DNA from: a bacterium HR17
GTDB lineage: Bacteria; Armatimonadota; Fervidibacteria; Fervidibacterales; Fervidibacteraceae
DNA length: 43,032 nt
Direction: 5' to 3'
Assembly: GCA_002898575.1 (NCBI GenBank)
Contig: BEHT01000030.1
Coordinates: forward strand, 1 to 43,032
Positions 16,280 to 25,586 of the stretch are shown here, in pieces. Below the pieces are notes generated by a model, which did not search any database, was not told where the DNA came from, and worked only from the letters and a program-made list of their open reading frames with translations. The position numbers and the translations under genes were made by a program. Position 1 is the stretch's first letter. The number at the start of each line of letters is the position of its first letter.

Positions 16280-18352
16280 CTATCGCCTCCGTCGCGACCG
16301 ACCTGACAGTGACGGGTAGGTTGATGCATCCTTTTGCTTAACTTGAGCCGTTTCACCATGCAGGATACCGCGCAGGTAGCGGATGCGGTCGCGCAGTTCC
16401 GCAGCCCGCTCAAACTCCAACCGTTTTGCCGCTTCGTGCATTTCCTTCTCCAACCGTTTGATAACGAACGGAATTTCGTCAAGAGGTGGGACTTCACCCG
16501 CTACTCGTTCTGCACTTCCTGTCCCGACTTGATAGGAGGCGCGTCGCTCCATGATGGATGGGACGGGCAGATAGGCGTCGTAAACGGGCTTTCGCACGCT
16601 CTGGGGTTTGATTTTGTGCTTGCGGTTGAACTCTTCCTGAATGCGCCGACGGCGGTTTGTCTCCTCAATCGCCTTGCGCATACTGTCCGTGAGCGTGTCG
16701 GCATACATGATGACTTTACCTTCCCCATGCCGGGCAGCCCGTCCCATGATCTGGATAAGCGAGGTGTAGGAGCGCAAGAAGCCTTCCTTATCCGCATCCA
16801 AAATCGCCACCAAACTTACTTCAGGCAAGTCCAACCCTTCTCGGAGCAAGTTGATGCCAACGAGCACATCGTAATTGCCCAACCGCAAATCGCGCAAAAT
16901 CTCGGTTCGCTCAATGGCTTCAATGTCGTGGTGCAAGTAGTGAGCTTTGATGCCCAACTCAATCAAAAATGCCGTTAAGTCCTCGGCGGTTCGTTTCGTC
17001 AATGTTGTGACCAAAACCCGCTGCCCTTTTTCAACTCGCTTTTTGATTTCGCCGATCAAGTCTTCAATTTGCCCTTTCGTCGGTCGGACTTCAACTTCAG
17101 GGTCAAGCAAACCTGTTGGGCGAACGATTTGCTCCACAACTTGCTCGCTGACGGAAAGTTCCCATTCGCTTGGTGTCGCCGACATGAAGATGCATTGGTT
17201 GATGCGCTCCCAAAATTCGTCAAACTTGAGAGGTCTGTGGTCGTAGGCGCTGGGCAATCGCCAACCGAACTCCACGAGGTTTCGCTTTCGGCTCATCTCG
17301 CCCTCATACATCGCCCGCAATTGCGGGATCGTTTGATGGCACTCATCAATGATGAGCAAAAAATCTTTCGGGAAGTAGTCAATGAGCGTGTAAGGCGGTT
17401 CGCCGGGCTTGCGCCCGTCAAAGTGGCGGGAGTAGTTTTCAATACCCTTGCAGTAACCCGTCTCCCGCAACAACTCAAGGTCGTAACGGACCCTTTGCTC
17501 TAACCGCTGCGCTTCCAACAACTTGCCTTCACGCCGAAACTTTTCCAGTTGCTCTTGCAGCTCCTGTTCAATGGACTTGAGGGCTCGTTCCAACCTCTCA
17601 CGGGTGCAAACATAGTGGCTCGCTGGGTAGATGACGACGGCTTCCTTCCGCTCCATCACTTCACCCGTTAGTGGGTCAATAACGGTGATACTGTCAACCT
17701 CGTCACCGAAAAACTCAATTCGGTAGACCATCTCTTCGTAAGAAGGTCGGATTTCAAGCACATCGCCCCGCAGCCTGAAAGTGCCTCGCTCCAGTTCGTA
17801 ATCGTTTCGGGCGAAATAAAGGTCAACGAGTTTGTGCAGAATTCGTCGCAAATCGTAAGATTTGCCCCGCTCCAAAGTCAGGGTCATCTCTTGGTAAAGT
17901 TCAGGAGAACCGAGACCGTAAATGCACGAGACCGATGCAACGACGATAACATCGCGACGCGTTGAAACTGCTTGCGTGGCTGCGTGGCGGAGACGGTCAA
18001 TTTCGTCGTTGATGTCACAGTCCTTTTCAATGTAGGTGTCGGTTTGAGGGATGTAGGCTTCAGGTTGGTAGTAGTCGTAGAAACTGACGAAGTATTCAAC
18101 GGCGTTGTGAGGAAACAGTTGGCGCAACTCGGCACACAGTTGTGCCGCCAGCGTCTTGTTGTGGCAGATAATTAGCGCCGGTTTGTTCCACTGAGCGATG
18201 ACATTGGCGATGGTGAAGGTCTTGCCGCTTCCCGTCACGCCGATGAGCGTCTGGAAGCGGTAGCCCTTCCGTAGCCCCTCCAGCAACTGGCGGATGGCTT
18301 TAGGCTGATCGCCCTTGGGCACCAAGTCGGTCACGAGTCGGAAGCCGCTCAT
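16280..18352 (-). CDS. uvrB: Excinuclease ABC subunit B (UvrB)
   Basis: 690 residues. It is the damage-verifying helicase-like subunit of nucleotide excision repair, acting with UvrA and UvrC. Walker A GVTGSGKT is at residues 38-45. The damage-probing beta-hairpin region [20 protein letters not shown] follows at about 90-110. The DEAH-like box is DECHQT, helicase motifs continue with [14 protein letters not shown] and QIMGRAARH, and the C-terminal UVR domain (about 640-680) contains [23 protein letters not shown] 18352 follows a GGTGA element. It is transcribed alone and divergent from the antiporter pair; no uvrA or uvrC is in the window. Confidence 0.97.
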   Translation of the reverse strand: MSGFRLVTDLVPKGDQPKAIRQLLEGLRKGYRFQTLIGVTGSGKTFTIANVIAQWNKPALIICHNKTLAAQLCAELRQLFPHNAVEYFVSFYDYYQPEAYIPQTDTYIEKDCDINDEIDRLRHAATQAVSTRRDVIVVASVSCIYGLGSPELYQEMTLTLERGKSYDLRRILHKLVDLYFARNDYELERGTFRLRGDVLEIRPSYEEMVYRIEFFGDEVDSITVIDPLTGEVMERKEAVVIYPASHYVCTRERLERALKSIEQELQEQLEKFRREGKLLEAQRLEQRVRYDLELLRETGYCKGIENYSRHFDGRKPGEPPYTLIDYFPKDFLLIIDECHQTIPQLRAMYEGEMSRKRNLVEFGWRLPSAYDHRPLKFDEFWERINQCIFMSATPSEWELSVSEQVVEQIVRPTGLLDPEVEVRPTKGQIEDLIGEIKKRVEKGQRVLVTTLTKRTAEDLTAFLIELGIKAHYLHHDIEAIERTEILRDLRLGNYDVLVGINLLREGLDLPEVSLVAILDADKEGFLRSYTSLIQIMGRAARHGEGKVIMYADTLTDSMRKAIEETNRRRRIQEEFNRKHKIKPQSVRKPVYDAYLPVPSIMERRASYQVGTGSAERVAGEVPPLDEIPFVIKRLEKEMHEAAKRLEFERAAELRDRIRYLRGILHGETAQVKQKDASTYPSLSGRSRRRR

Positions 18353-18540
18353 GATCGGTCACCGTTAACAGAGTTTAGCGGTGGCACACTTTGATTGCCA
18401 AAGGGCAAACTGTTGACAGGCATAGAGAGACGCTGGGGTTTTAGAGCGTGCTGCGGGCACTCTTTGCGCTGCTCCCTTAACCGTCAAAGCGCCTGCCTTT
18501 AAACGCTATCGCAAGGCACTGTTGAAAGGAGCGAAGGAGC

Positions 18541-19032
18541 ATGAGAGTGCGCGAAGTGGAGTTACCTGGTGTCGGCAAAAAGTTCGTGCTGACGCTGCAC
18601 AGCGGCGACGAATTGGTCATCGTCGCCCACCTGACGGGTACGCGGGAGTTATTTCTGTTTCCGCAGGGTGCCGAAGAACCAAGCGCTGTCATCGCCCTCT
18701 CAGACGCCGAAGCACGGGAAGTGGCGATGATTTTGGGCGGAGCGGTTTATGAGCCGACGCCGCTGTCACAAGCGGAAATGGTGCTCAGCGGGTTGGTGAT
18801 TGAATGGCTGACAGTGGCACCACGCTCGCCGCTGGCGGGGCGTTCCATTGCCCAACTGCAAATCCGTAAGCGGACGGGTGTTTCGGTCATTGCTATCCAG
18901 CGCGGAACGCAAATCATTCCCAACCCCGACCCGTCGGAGCAGCTGCAGGTCGGCGACCTGTTGTTGCTGGTCGGCACAGGGCAACAGATGCGGCAGTTCC
19001 AAAAAGTTTTTGAGGTGGCACCTGACCAATGA
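18541..19032 (+). CDS. KhtT-like regulatory subunit with RCK_C/TrkA-C domain
   Basis: 163 residues. Residues 1-75 form a small beta-rich N-terminal domain, and about 85-160 an RCK_C (TrkA-C) domain, recognisable from SPLAGRSIAQLQIRKRTGVSVIAIQRG and the end VGDLLLLVGTGQQMRQF (shown in two parts). In Bacillus the cytosolic KhtT gates the KhtU K+/H+ antiporter. The same arrangement is here: the stop codon overlaps the start of the antiporter gene by 4 nt, so the two are made together. The start codon is preceded by GGAGCGAAGGAGC. No KhtS is seen. The ion (K+ or Na+) and the ligand cannot be told from sequence. Confidence 0.8.
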   Translation: MRVREVELPGVGKKFVLTLHSGDELVIVAHLTGTRELFLFPQGAEEPSAVIALSDAEAREVAMILGGAVYEPTPLSQAEMVLSGLVIEWLTVAPRSPLAGRSIAQLQIRKRTGVSVIAIQRGTQIIPNPDPSEQLQVGDLLLLVGTGQQMRQFQKVFEVAPDQ

Positions 19033-20150
19033 CAGCCCAAACGGTGCTGGATGGGGAGTTGGCGGCTTTGGCGGTGGCGTTGTTGGGCATCGTGGTGGGC
19101 GGGGTCGTAGCGCGGTCGTTGGGCGTCCCGCTATTGTTGGGCTATTTGCTGGCAGGCGTCGGCGCCCAAGTGGTGGTGCGCCCTACGCCCTCCTTACACT
19201 TGCTCGGCACCCTCGGTATGGTGCTGTTAATGTTCTTTCTGGGCATGGGATTTGATTGGCGGTTGCTGCTGACGGGACGACGGCTGGGCACTATCGCGTT
19301 GAACTTTCTCGTCAACTTCGGGCTGCCGTGCGTGGGGTTGTGGGCGTTGGGTTGCCCCTTGAGCGGGGCATTTTTCGTGGCGATGGCAGTTTACCCGACG
19401 AGTTCCGCGGTGACTTTCACCGCCTTTGCCCAACTGCGTCGGCTCGCTTATCCCGAAACGGAAACTTGCCTTTGGCTCTCGTTGGGCGAAGATTTGACGA
19501 TACTGATACTGTTGGGTGTGGCGGGGGCGGTAGTCGGTAGCGGCACCCGGTGGACGACCGCCGCCCTCGGGTTCGGTTTCATCGTTGTCATGTTAATCGC
19601 CTCGGTCGTGCTGACGCGTCCGTTGGAACGCCTCTTTGCCCGGCTGCCGAGCGAACTGGACAACCTTGTGACTTTGGCGTCCGTTGTGGCGCTCAGCACA
19701 GCGGCGCAAGCCTTCGGTGCCTCGGAAATGTTGGGCGCCTTTTTGGCAGGCATGTTGTTCAGCGGCACTCGTGACCGCTCTGAATTGGAGCAACGGCTGC
19801 TACCGTTGCGGGAACTGGGCACGGCGCTGTTTTTCTTCACCTTTGGGCTGCAGATGTCGCTGCGGTTGACGCCCACCACGATTGGGGTGAGCGGCGCGTT
19901 GCTGGTCGCAGGTATTGCAGGGAAGGTTATCATCGGTTGGATCGCCGGGCGCGTGGACGCTTTGCGAACGCGGGCGCATCGGCGGCTGATGATGAGTTTG
20001 TGGGCACGAGGGGAGTTGTCGGCGTTAGCGCTGCTGCTCAGCGGTGAAACGCTGCCGCCCTTTTGGCGCGACGCTGTCAGTTGGTTCATCGTCGTCAGCA
20101 TTGTGGTGGGCGTCGTTGCCATCCGTTACGCCGAGCGCGCCGCGCGGTAG
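19029..20150 (+). CDS. CPA2-family cation/proton antiporter (KhtU/Kef-like)
   Basis: 373 residues with about 11-12 hydrophobic helices and no C-terminal RCK domain, the size of the KhtU membrane unit. Family features are the LGIPxxLGYLLAG-like stretch (here LGVPLLLGYLLAGVGAQ), GMGFDWRLL, the SSAVTFTAF discontinuous-helix segment, GEDLTILILLG, and SEMLGAFLAGMLFSG, all typical of Na+/H+ and K+/H+ exchangers of the CPA2 group. It exchanges cations for protons across the inner membrane and is probably gated by the overlapping RCK_C partner. It ends 19 bp from the convergent oxidoreductase gene. Confidence 0.87.
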   Translation: MTAQTVLDGELAALAVALLGIVVGGVVARSLGVPLLLGYLLAGVGAQVVVRPTPSLHLLGTLGMVLLMFFLGMGFDWRLLLTGRRLGTIALNFLVNFGLPCVGLWALGCPLSGAFFVAMAVYPTSSAVTFTAFAQLRRLAYPETETCLWLSLGEDLTILILLGVAGAVVGSGTRWTTAALGFGFIVVMLIASVVLTRPLERLFARLPSELDNLVTLASVVALSTAAQAFGASEMLGAFLAGMLFSGTRDRSELEQRLLPLRELGTALFFFTFGLQMSLRLTPTTIGVSGALLVAGIAGKVIIGWIAGRVDALRTRAHRRLMMSLWARGELSALALLLSGETLPPFWRDAVSWFIVVSIVVGVVAIRYAERAAR

Positions 20151-20169
20151 TGCCCGTAAGCCCTCGCCG

Positions 20170-21180
20170 TCACACTTCCACACGGACAGGTTGCCCTGTT
20201 TGTGCGGAACGGTAACCAGCGTCAATGACCGCCATATCGTGCAAGCCGTCGTCAGCGCTCAGCGGTTGTTCCCTGCCCTCTGATGCACCTTGCACGAAGG
20301 CGCGAACGCCTTCACGGATCGTTTCCTCCCACCAATCCCGCCCGCTCATCGCTGGCGGGGGCAAAACGACTTCGGGGTCGCGCCCCTTGCGGTGCCAGAC
20401 CAAACCGCGCCCGTGTTGTTCGTAATAGACGCTACCCTCCGTGCCCGCGACGAGGAACAAGGGAGCGACAGGTGTTCCGGGCATCCCGAAACTCGTGACC
20501 AAGTGTCCTGTCGCCCCGTTGGCGTAAAGGAGGTGCATGATGGCGGTGTCTTCACCCTCAATGTCCGTGACGGTTTTGCGGTGCGTGGTGGCGAAGACGG
20601 TGCGAACGCGTCCACCCAGCATGACGGCGAGGTCTACATAGTGGTGCCCGACATCAATGAGCGACCCGCCGCCGGACGACGCCAACGGTTGCCGCCACCC
20701 TTGCGGCACATAGTAGGCGAAGTGGTTGACCTGCACAAAAAAGGGCTCACCGATAGCGCCATCGTAGACCAACTGTTGCGCCCGAACGCAGTGGGCATAA
20801 GTGCGCATGTTTTCGGCGACCGCCAGCAACTTGCTGCGCTGACGCGCCGTTTGCACCATTTGGCGGGCTTCGTCCAAGGTGCGTGCCATCGGCTTCTCGG
20901 TCAACACATGCTTGTCGGCATCAAAGGCTTGCAGGGCGTAAGGCAGATGCAAATCGTGGGGCAAACAGATGTCCACGACTTCAACGCGGTCGTCTTGCAA
21001 GGCGTGTCGGTAATCGGTGAACCACGCGACAGCGTTAAACCGGTCGGCAAATTCCTTTGCCTTTCCAGCGTCGCGGCTGCAGACGAACAACGCCACCTGC
21101 TCACCGAGGGACGCCAACGCCTCGCAATGGACGCGTCCCATCCAACCCAAACCCACAACACAAACGCCTAACCGTGCCAT
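20170..21180 (-). CDS. Gfo/Idh/MocA family NAD(P)-dependent oxidoreductase
   Basis: 336 residues from ATG 21180, which has GAGGGTGA upstream; the longer frame to 21225 lacks support. The Rossmann motif GLGWMG is at residues 10-15, the EKP signature at 95-97 (LTEKPMA), and the catalytic segment at about 176-184 is DVGHHYVDL with Asp176 and His180. These features define the family of sugar and inositol dehydrogenases. The substrate is unknown. It is cytosolic with no signal peptide, and divergent from the outer-membrane protein gene, about 90 bp apart, so shared regulation is possible. Confidence 0.9.
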   Translation of the reverse strand: MARLGVCVVGLGWMGRVHCEALASLGEQVALFVCSRDAGKAKEFADRFNAVAWFTDYRHALQDDRVEVVDICLPHDLHLPYALQAFDADKHVLTEKPMARTLDEARQMVQTARQRSKLLAVAENMRTYAHCVRAQQLVYDGAIGEPFFVQVNHFAYYVPQGWRQPLASSGGGSLIDVGHHYVDLAVMLGGRVRTVFATTHRKTVTDIEGEDTAIMHLLYANGATGHLVTSFGMPGTPVAPLFLVAGTEGSVYYEQHGRGLVWHRKGRDPEVVLPPPAMSGRDWWEETIREGVRAFVQGASEGREQPLSADDGLHDMAVIDAGYRSAQTGQPVRVEV

Positions 21181-21268
21181 TGCCCTTTCACCCTCGCGAC
21201 GAGCGTTTGCAAAACGCTCCAACATTTTAGCGGCATCTCAAATTGCCTGGTTGAGGAGTGTGAGAGGT

Positions 21269-22672
21269 ATGCGTTGGGTTCACTGGGCACTTGTGATGGG
21301 GATAGGGGCTGCAGCGATGGCGCAAAGCGGGTTTAGCACTAAAACCCCGACCAGCGATTGGCTACATGACCTCATGCGCAACTCCCCTGCCCTTGCGTTA
21401 GGTGCAGCAGGCAAGGCAGTGTGGCTGCCGGGTGACGCGGAACGGTGGCAGCAGTTTGACGGTGTTCGGCGTGAAAGCGATGACGCTTTGTTCACCTGGT
21501 GGACGACAGAGAGGTGGCAACAAGGACGCTTGACGCCGCCGCGATGGCAGTGGAGCGTCCAGTTGCGCGGCTTTGCCGCGCGCCAAATCGGCGAACGGAC
21601 AACTTGGGAACACTTTGATGCGTTCACCCTCACCTATCACCCAGACGAGCGCTGGGGTGCGATACTACAATTGCGCCACCGCGACCCTCTGCCGCTGACG
21701 GACACGCGCCCTGTACCGACACTGGAAATCGCAACCGTTCGTGGGTTCATCGGCAGCACCGTGTGGGAGTTTGGGCGCAACTATCACCGATGGGGTCCTG
21801 GCTTTTGGGGCACGCCGTTGCTCTCCGACACCGGCTACCCGCTGGACGGCGTCACGGTGAGTTTGCGGCTTAAACTGCCACTCGTTGGGCGCTGGCGGGT
21901 GCGGCAATTGATGGCGTATCTGCATGGCGATCGGGACGGGCGGTTTTTGCTGGTGCGGCGGTGGGAGAAACCTTTGGGCACTGCATGGCACATTGGGTTT
22001 ACCGAATGCAACATTTCTCGGTCCTTTCCGCCCCCGACGACGGTCTTTTTGCCTTTTTATCCCGCGTCGCGGCTGGCGGTGCGGGCAGGGTGGCGCACCG
22101 AGGGCACTGACCAGGTCATCGTCAACGGTGATGTGCAATGGCGACAGGCCGCATGGACGCTCTACGGCGCCGTCGTCGTGGACGACATCCGCTTGCCCTT
22201 CTCCAAAAAAATTGAGGTCCAACAAAAACTGGGCTGGATTTTCGGGGCGCAGTGGGAGCGTCCCCGATGGACTTTGGGCGCTGAGTTCGCCCACTTTGAC
22301 CAGTTCACCTACACCCACACCCGTCCCGTCAACTTCTACGACTATCACGGCATCGGGTTGGGTTACCCGACAGGACCCGACTCGCGGTTGTTTTCTGTGT
22401 GGCTGCGGTGGCAGTGGCACCCGCGCTGGCAGTTAACGGGTATGGCAGCCAACAGTTTCCTGAACCGCCACGACCCCGCCCAACGGGACCGTGAAGGCTA
22501 TTGGACATTGAGCCTGCAATGGGCAGCCGATCGGTCTACCTTGTTGGCGCTCCATTGGACACGGGGCTTCCCGCCTATCTGGGGATTACAAGGTGGATGG
22601 TCTGAACAACAGGAGCGGCAACGCTTCCTGTTGCTGGAAGTGCGTTGGCGAGGGTTAGGCGCCATGCGTTAA
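21269..22672 (+). CDS. Outer-membrane beta-barrel protein, Wzi-like (capsule assembly family)
   Basis: 467 residues from ATG 21269. A signal peptide covers residues 1-18 (GAAAMAQSG cleavage region). The mature protein is rich in amphipathic strands with Trp/Tyr/Arg alternation and short turns, the pattern of a large beta-barrel. NYHRWGPG at residues 171-178 followed by GFWGTPLLSDTGYP matches the conserved RWGPG...LLS segment of the Wzi/CapsuleAssembly family (PF14052). E. coli Wzi is an outer-membrane lectin that holds group 1 capsule on the cell surface. No capsule genes are nearby, so the ligand is unknown. Presence of such a barrel argues for an outer membrane in this organism. The last codons lie in a large inverted repeat. 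Confidence 0.72.
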   Translation: MRWVHWALVMGIGAAAMAQSGFSTKTPTSDWLHDLMRNSPALALGAAGKAVWLPGDAERWQQFDGVRRESDDALFTWWTTERWQQGRLTPPRWQWSVQLRGFAARQIGERTTWEHFDAFTLTYHPDERWGAILQLRHRDPLPLTDTRPVPTLEIATVRGFIGSTVWEFGRNYHRWGPGFWGTPLLSDTGYPLDGVTVSLRLKLPLVGRWRVRQLMAYLHGDRDGRFLLVRRWEKPLGTAWHIGFTECNISRSFPPPTTVFLPFYPASRLAVRAGWRTEGTDQVIVNGDVQWRQAAWTLYGAVVVDDIRLPFSKKIEVQQKLGWIFGAQWERPRWTLGAEFAHFDQFTYTHTRPVNFYDYHGIGLGYPTGPDSRLFSVWLRWQWHPRWQLTGMAANSFLNRHDPAQRDREGYWTLSLQWAADRSTLLALHWTRGFPPIWGLQGGWSEQQERQRFLLLEVRWRGLGAMR

Positions 22673-22685
22673 ACGCATGGCGCCT
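22657..22685. repeat. Near-perfect inverted repeat spanning the stop codon of the Wzi-like gene
   Basis: Arms AGGCGCCATGCGTT (22657-22670) and AACGCATGGCGCCT (22672-22685) are perfect complements around one central A. TAA at 22670-22672 is the stop codon. As RNA the centre would open into a small loop on a stem of about 12 bp. There is no T-run, so this is not a standard terminator; a 3'-end stabiliser, or a barrier between the two convergent genes, is possible. Confidence 0.6.
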
Positions 22686-22731
22686 CCAAGGCAAGGGGAA
22701 CCTCTGCTGCGTCCTTGCCGTGGTGAGCGTT

Positions 22732-22941
22732 TTACGCCGATGGCATTTCACTCACCGACGGTGCAGCGGGTTGGGCTGCGGTAGCCGTTTCAGCCGACGG
22801 TGCCGCGCCAGTTTGCTGCTTTTGCTCCAGCTTGCGCAGTCGCGCTTCCAAAATGGCTTGCTTGATGCGTTGTTTTCTGCGCTTCCAATAGCGGTGGCGA
22901 CGGCGCCGTAACTCTTTTTCGCGCAGACGGCTTTTCGCCAC
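22732..22941 (-). CDS. Small, highly basic protein of unknown function (69 aa)
   Basis: The GTG start at 22941 has one of the strongest ribosome sites in the window, GAAGGAGGTGA with a 5-nt spacer, which fixes the start and supports a highly translated gene. Residues 1-45 are an Arg/Lys-rich helix (RLREKELRRRRHRYWKRR, then QRIKQAILEARLRKLEQKQQ) that looks RNA- or ribosome-binding. Residues 46-69 are a low-complexity Ala/Pro/Thr/Ser tail. It resembles the short basic proteins (such as DUF6800-like ones) found in Planctomycetes and related phyla, but I cannot confirm the family. GATAAAAT at about 22985-22992 on the minus strand might be a -10 element. Confidence 0.7.
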   Translation of the reverse strand: MAKSRLREKELRRRRHRYWKRRKQRIKQAILEARLRKLEQKQQTGAAPSAETATAAQPAAPSVSEMPSA

Positions 22942-22986
22942 GCAAGTCACCTCCTTCGTTGTGCGTTCGTGGGTGGTGGCTCAATT

Positions 22987-23520
22987 TTATCGCCGCTTGT
23001 GATAAAACTGCATAACCATGACCCATTGGCGCCCTTCATCGGTATCCCCGACGACTTTAAAGCCCAATTTGCGGTACAGAGCGATCGCGCGGTGATTGTG
23101 CTTGAAAACATGTAACTCAAGCCCCTCCATGCCCTTCAGGCGCGCCCCTTCAATCAGCAGGGTCATCAACGCCGTGCCCAAACCGAGCCCTTGGTAGGCA
23201 TCGGCGACAGCGATACTCAACAAGGGCATCGCGCGTTTAAAAATCTGCTGGCGCCAATAGGCATAGCCGACGATCGCTTCCCCTTGCAGAGCGACTAAGC
23301 GTAAGATATCAGGCGCATCCGCCTCACTGACGACCCAGTTCACCAACTGAGCGTCCAGCGGTTGCAGTGAGTAAAGTCGTTGGCTTTCCGGTGACAGCCC
23401 TTCCGTGAAAAATTGCAGCAACGCTTTCCCGTCCGAACGGCGAAACCGGCGCACCAATACTCGCTCACCATTTTTGAGCGTCACCGCAACACCCGACTCC
23501 AAGTCCAATAACGACTGCAT
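22987..23520 (-). CDS. GNAT family N-acetyltransferase
   Basis: 177 residues from ATG 23520; a GTG one codon earlier is equally possible because GGAGG lies 8 nt before it. The acetyl-CoA motif A is visible as VADAYQGLGLGTALMTLLIEGA (Q/RxxGxG/A form, QGLGLG) and motif B as LHVFKHNHRAIALYRKLGF. The first half begins VRRFRRSDGKALLQFF, like the RimI/acetyl-CoA synthetase-linked GNAT group. It transfers an acetyl group from acetyl-CoA to an amine or protein; the acceptor is unknown. Lying in a genome segment that also has acsA, a protein-lysine acetyltransferase role is conceivable but unproven. Confidence 0.88.
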   Translation of the reverse strand: MQSLLDLESGVAVTLKNGERVLVRRFRRSDGKALLQFFTEGLSPESQRLYSLQPLDAQLVNWVVSEADAPDILRLVALQGEAIVGYAYWRQQIFKRAMPLLSIAVADAYQGLGLGTALMTLLIEGARLKGMEGLELHVFKHNHRAIALYRKLGFKVVGDTDEGRQWVMVMQFYHKRR

Positions 23521-23663
23521 CACGCTCAACGCCTCCGTCAGAACTAACCCGTGCGGGCGCTGTTGAGTTTGTCATGCCCTCGTGCATGCCTTTGCGTCCG
23601 TCGTTTTGTGTCGGTGCCGCTCAAATTTTGCTTCACCGCTCCGTCCGTGCCGAACATTTCCCC

Positions 23664-24449
23664 TCACAAACCCAACAACGCTTTGGCTTTGGCGACAGGG
23701 TCATCGCTGCGGATGAGTGTTTCGCCGACCAAAATTGCGTCCACGCCCGCGTCGGCTAACCGGCGCACTTGTTCAGGCGTTTCAATGCCGCTTTCGCTGA
23801 CGACGACGCATCCGTCAGGGATGAGCGGGCGCAACCGCAAAGTCGTCGTTAGGTCAACGGCGAAAGTCGTTAGGTCGCGGTTGTTGATCCCGATGAGGGT
23901 CGCACCGGCGTTGAGCGCCGTTTCCAGTTCGGTTTCGGTGTGAACTTCCACCAACGCGTCCATGCCCAACTCGCGGGTCAGGCTCAGCAACTCGTGCAAT
24001 TGGGCTGGCGTCAGCGCCGCCACGATAAGCAGCACCGCATCGGCACCGTAAACCCGTGCCTCAAACAGTTGATAGGCGTCTATCAAAAAGTCCTTGCGCA
24101 ATAGCGGCTTGGTCGTCAGTTGGCGCGCCAGCGGCAAAAAGTCTAAACGGCCTTGGAAAAAGGGCGTGTCGGTCAAAATAGACAACGCGCTCGCAGGAGA
24201 TCGCTCATACGCCCGCAAAAACGCGGCGGCGTCAAAATCGTCGCGGAAAATACCTTTAGACGGCGATGCCTTTTTCAGTTCGGCAATCAACCGCATCGGC
24301 GTGTCAGGGCTGCGCTTCAACATCGCCCCAAACGGTCGGATGGGTAGGGCGCTCTTGAGCCGCGCTAAAAGCGCAGCGAGCGGATATTCCCGCTGCCGCT
24401 GGGCAATTTCGTCACGCTTCACCGCTACGATTCGCTGCAAAAGGTTCAT
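23664..24449 (-). CDS. trpC: Indole-3-glycerol phosphate synthase
   Basis: 261 residues, single-function TrpC. It closes the indole ring of CdRP in tryptophan synthesis. The TIM-barrel signatures are clear: IAELKKASPSKG (Glu57, Lys59/60), LLRKDF (Lys119), LVEVH (Glu168), IGINNRDL (Asn189/190) and VSESGI. ATG 24449 is chosen because GGAGGGG sits 7 nt upstream; the GTG two codons earlier is too close to it. It follows trpD by 92 bp and is probably in the same transcript. Confidence 0.96.
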   Translation of the reverse strand: MNLLQRIVAVKRDEIAQRQREYPLAALLARLKSALPIRPFGAMLKRSPDTPMRLIAELKKASPSKGIFRDDFDAAAFLRAYERSPASALSILTDTPFFQGRLDFLPLARQLTTKPLLRKDFLIDAYQLFEARVYGADAVLLIVAALTPAQLHELLSLTRELGMDALVEVHTETELETALNAGATLIGINNRDLTTFAVDLTTTLRLRPLIPDGCVVVSESGIETPEQVRRLADAGVDAILVGETLIRSDDPVAKAKALLGL

Positions 24450-24541
24450 CAGCACCCCTCCGTCAGGTGGTGTTGGGAAGAGCGGGCGCCTGACCGGACA
24501 TCGTTCGGCGCGCGGGGGCGCGGACTCTCCCAGTCAAACTT

Positions 24542-25570
24542 TCAACGGGCGACTTTTTGCGAGAACGCAATGAGCGCCTCCAGTTTCCGCAGGGCAGCCC
24601 CGCTGTCAATGGCTTCTTCAGCGATGGGGATGGCGTCTTTGATATCGTCCACAACGCCCGCTGCCGCGATAGCGGTGGCAGCGTTCAAAACGACGACATC
24701 GCGTTTTGCGCCCTTAACTTCACCGCTCAGGATCGCCCGCAGCAATTGCGCGTTCTCTTGCGGGGTGCCCCCCTCCAATTCGCGTGGGTCAGTCCGTTGA
24801 AAACCGAGATCTTCGGGGAAAATGACGAAGGTGTGCACCTCGTTGTCTCGCACGGCGCTCACTTGTGTCGCACTCGTGACGGACAATTCGTCCATGCCGT
24901 CCAAACTGTGCACGACAAACCCCCGCCGCACACCTAAGTTCGCCAGCACCCGGGCGACGACGGTCGTCAACGCGCCGTCGTATACGCCTACGACTTGCCC
25001 ATCCAACGGGCACGGATTGACGATCGGACCGAGCAAATTGAACACCGTCCGCAGCCCAATTTCGCGGCGCGGTCCCGCTGCGTGCTTCATGGCGGGATGA
25101 AAGTTGGGCGCAAACAGGAACGCAACCCCGATGTCGTCTAACGCCTGTTTTGCCCGTTCTGGGGGCATTTGCAGGTTGAAGCCCAGCGCCTCCAAAACAT
25201 CGGCGCTGCCTGCTTTGCTGGTGACGGACCGATTGCCGTGCTTGGCGACAGTCACGCCCGCGCCAGCCACGACGAAGGCAGCGGCAGTGGACACATTGAA
25301 GGTTTTGATGCGGTCGCCACCCGTCCCACAGGTGTCTACGACGGGGCGGCGCTTTGTGTCCACTTTGACAGCGCTTTCCTTCATCGCTTCGGCGAAGCCC
25401 GAGATCTCAGCGACCGTTTCGCCCTTCATGCGCAGCGCCACCAAAAACGCCGCGATTTGGGCGGGCGTTGCCTCCCCACGCATGATGACACCCATCGCCG
25501 CTTTGGCTGCTTCTTGCGTCAAGTTTTCGCGGTTGACGACTTTCCGTAAGGCATCCAGCAAGGCGCTCAC
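24542..25570 (-). CDS. trpD: Anthranilate phosphoribosyltransferase
   Basis: 342 residues, standard length. It joins anthranilate to PRPP in tryptophan synthesis. The PRPP loop DTCGTGGD is at residues 79-86, NVSTAAA follows, and KHGNRSVTSKAGSADVLEALG (residues 110-130, in family form) carries the anthranilate and metal sites. The GTG start has AGGTGA upstream. It lies 16 bp after the RpiB-like gene, so these genes are likely one operon; no other trp genes are in the window. Confidence 0.96.
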   Translation of the reverse strand: MSALLDALRKVVNRENLTQEAAKAAMGVIMRGEATPAQIAAFLVALRMKGETVAEISGFAEAMKESAVKVDTKRRPVVDTCGTGGDRIKTFNVSTAAAFVVAGAGVTVAKHGNRSVTSKAGSADVLEALGFNLQMPPERAKQALDDIGVAFLFAPNFHPAMKHAAGPRREIGLRTVFNLLGPIVNPCPLDGQVVGVYDGALTTVVARVLANLGVRRGFVVHSLDGMDELSVTSATQVSAVRDNEVHTFVIFPEDLGFQRTDPRELEGGTPQENAQLLRAILSGEVKGAKRDVVVLNAATAIAAAGVVDDIKDAIPIAEEAIDSGAALRKLEALIAFSQKVAR

Positions 25571-25586
25571 CGTCCATCACCTGCGC

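Noticed and set aside
18413-18444. TTGACA with a possible -10 upstream of the antiporter pair
   Set aside because: TTGACA at 18413-18418 is perfect, but the expected -10 position reads TTTTAG, too weak to call a promoter.
23524-23663. 37-codon minus-strand frame between trpC and the GNAT gene
   Set aside because: It begins with a possible AGGGGAA site but is short and polar with no structural pattern; chance cannot be excluded.
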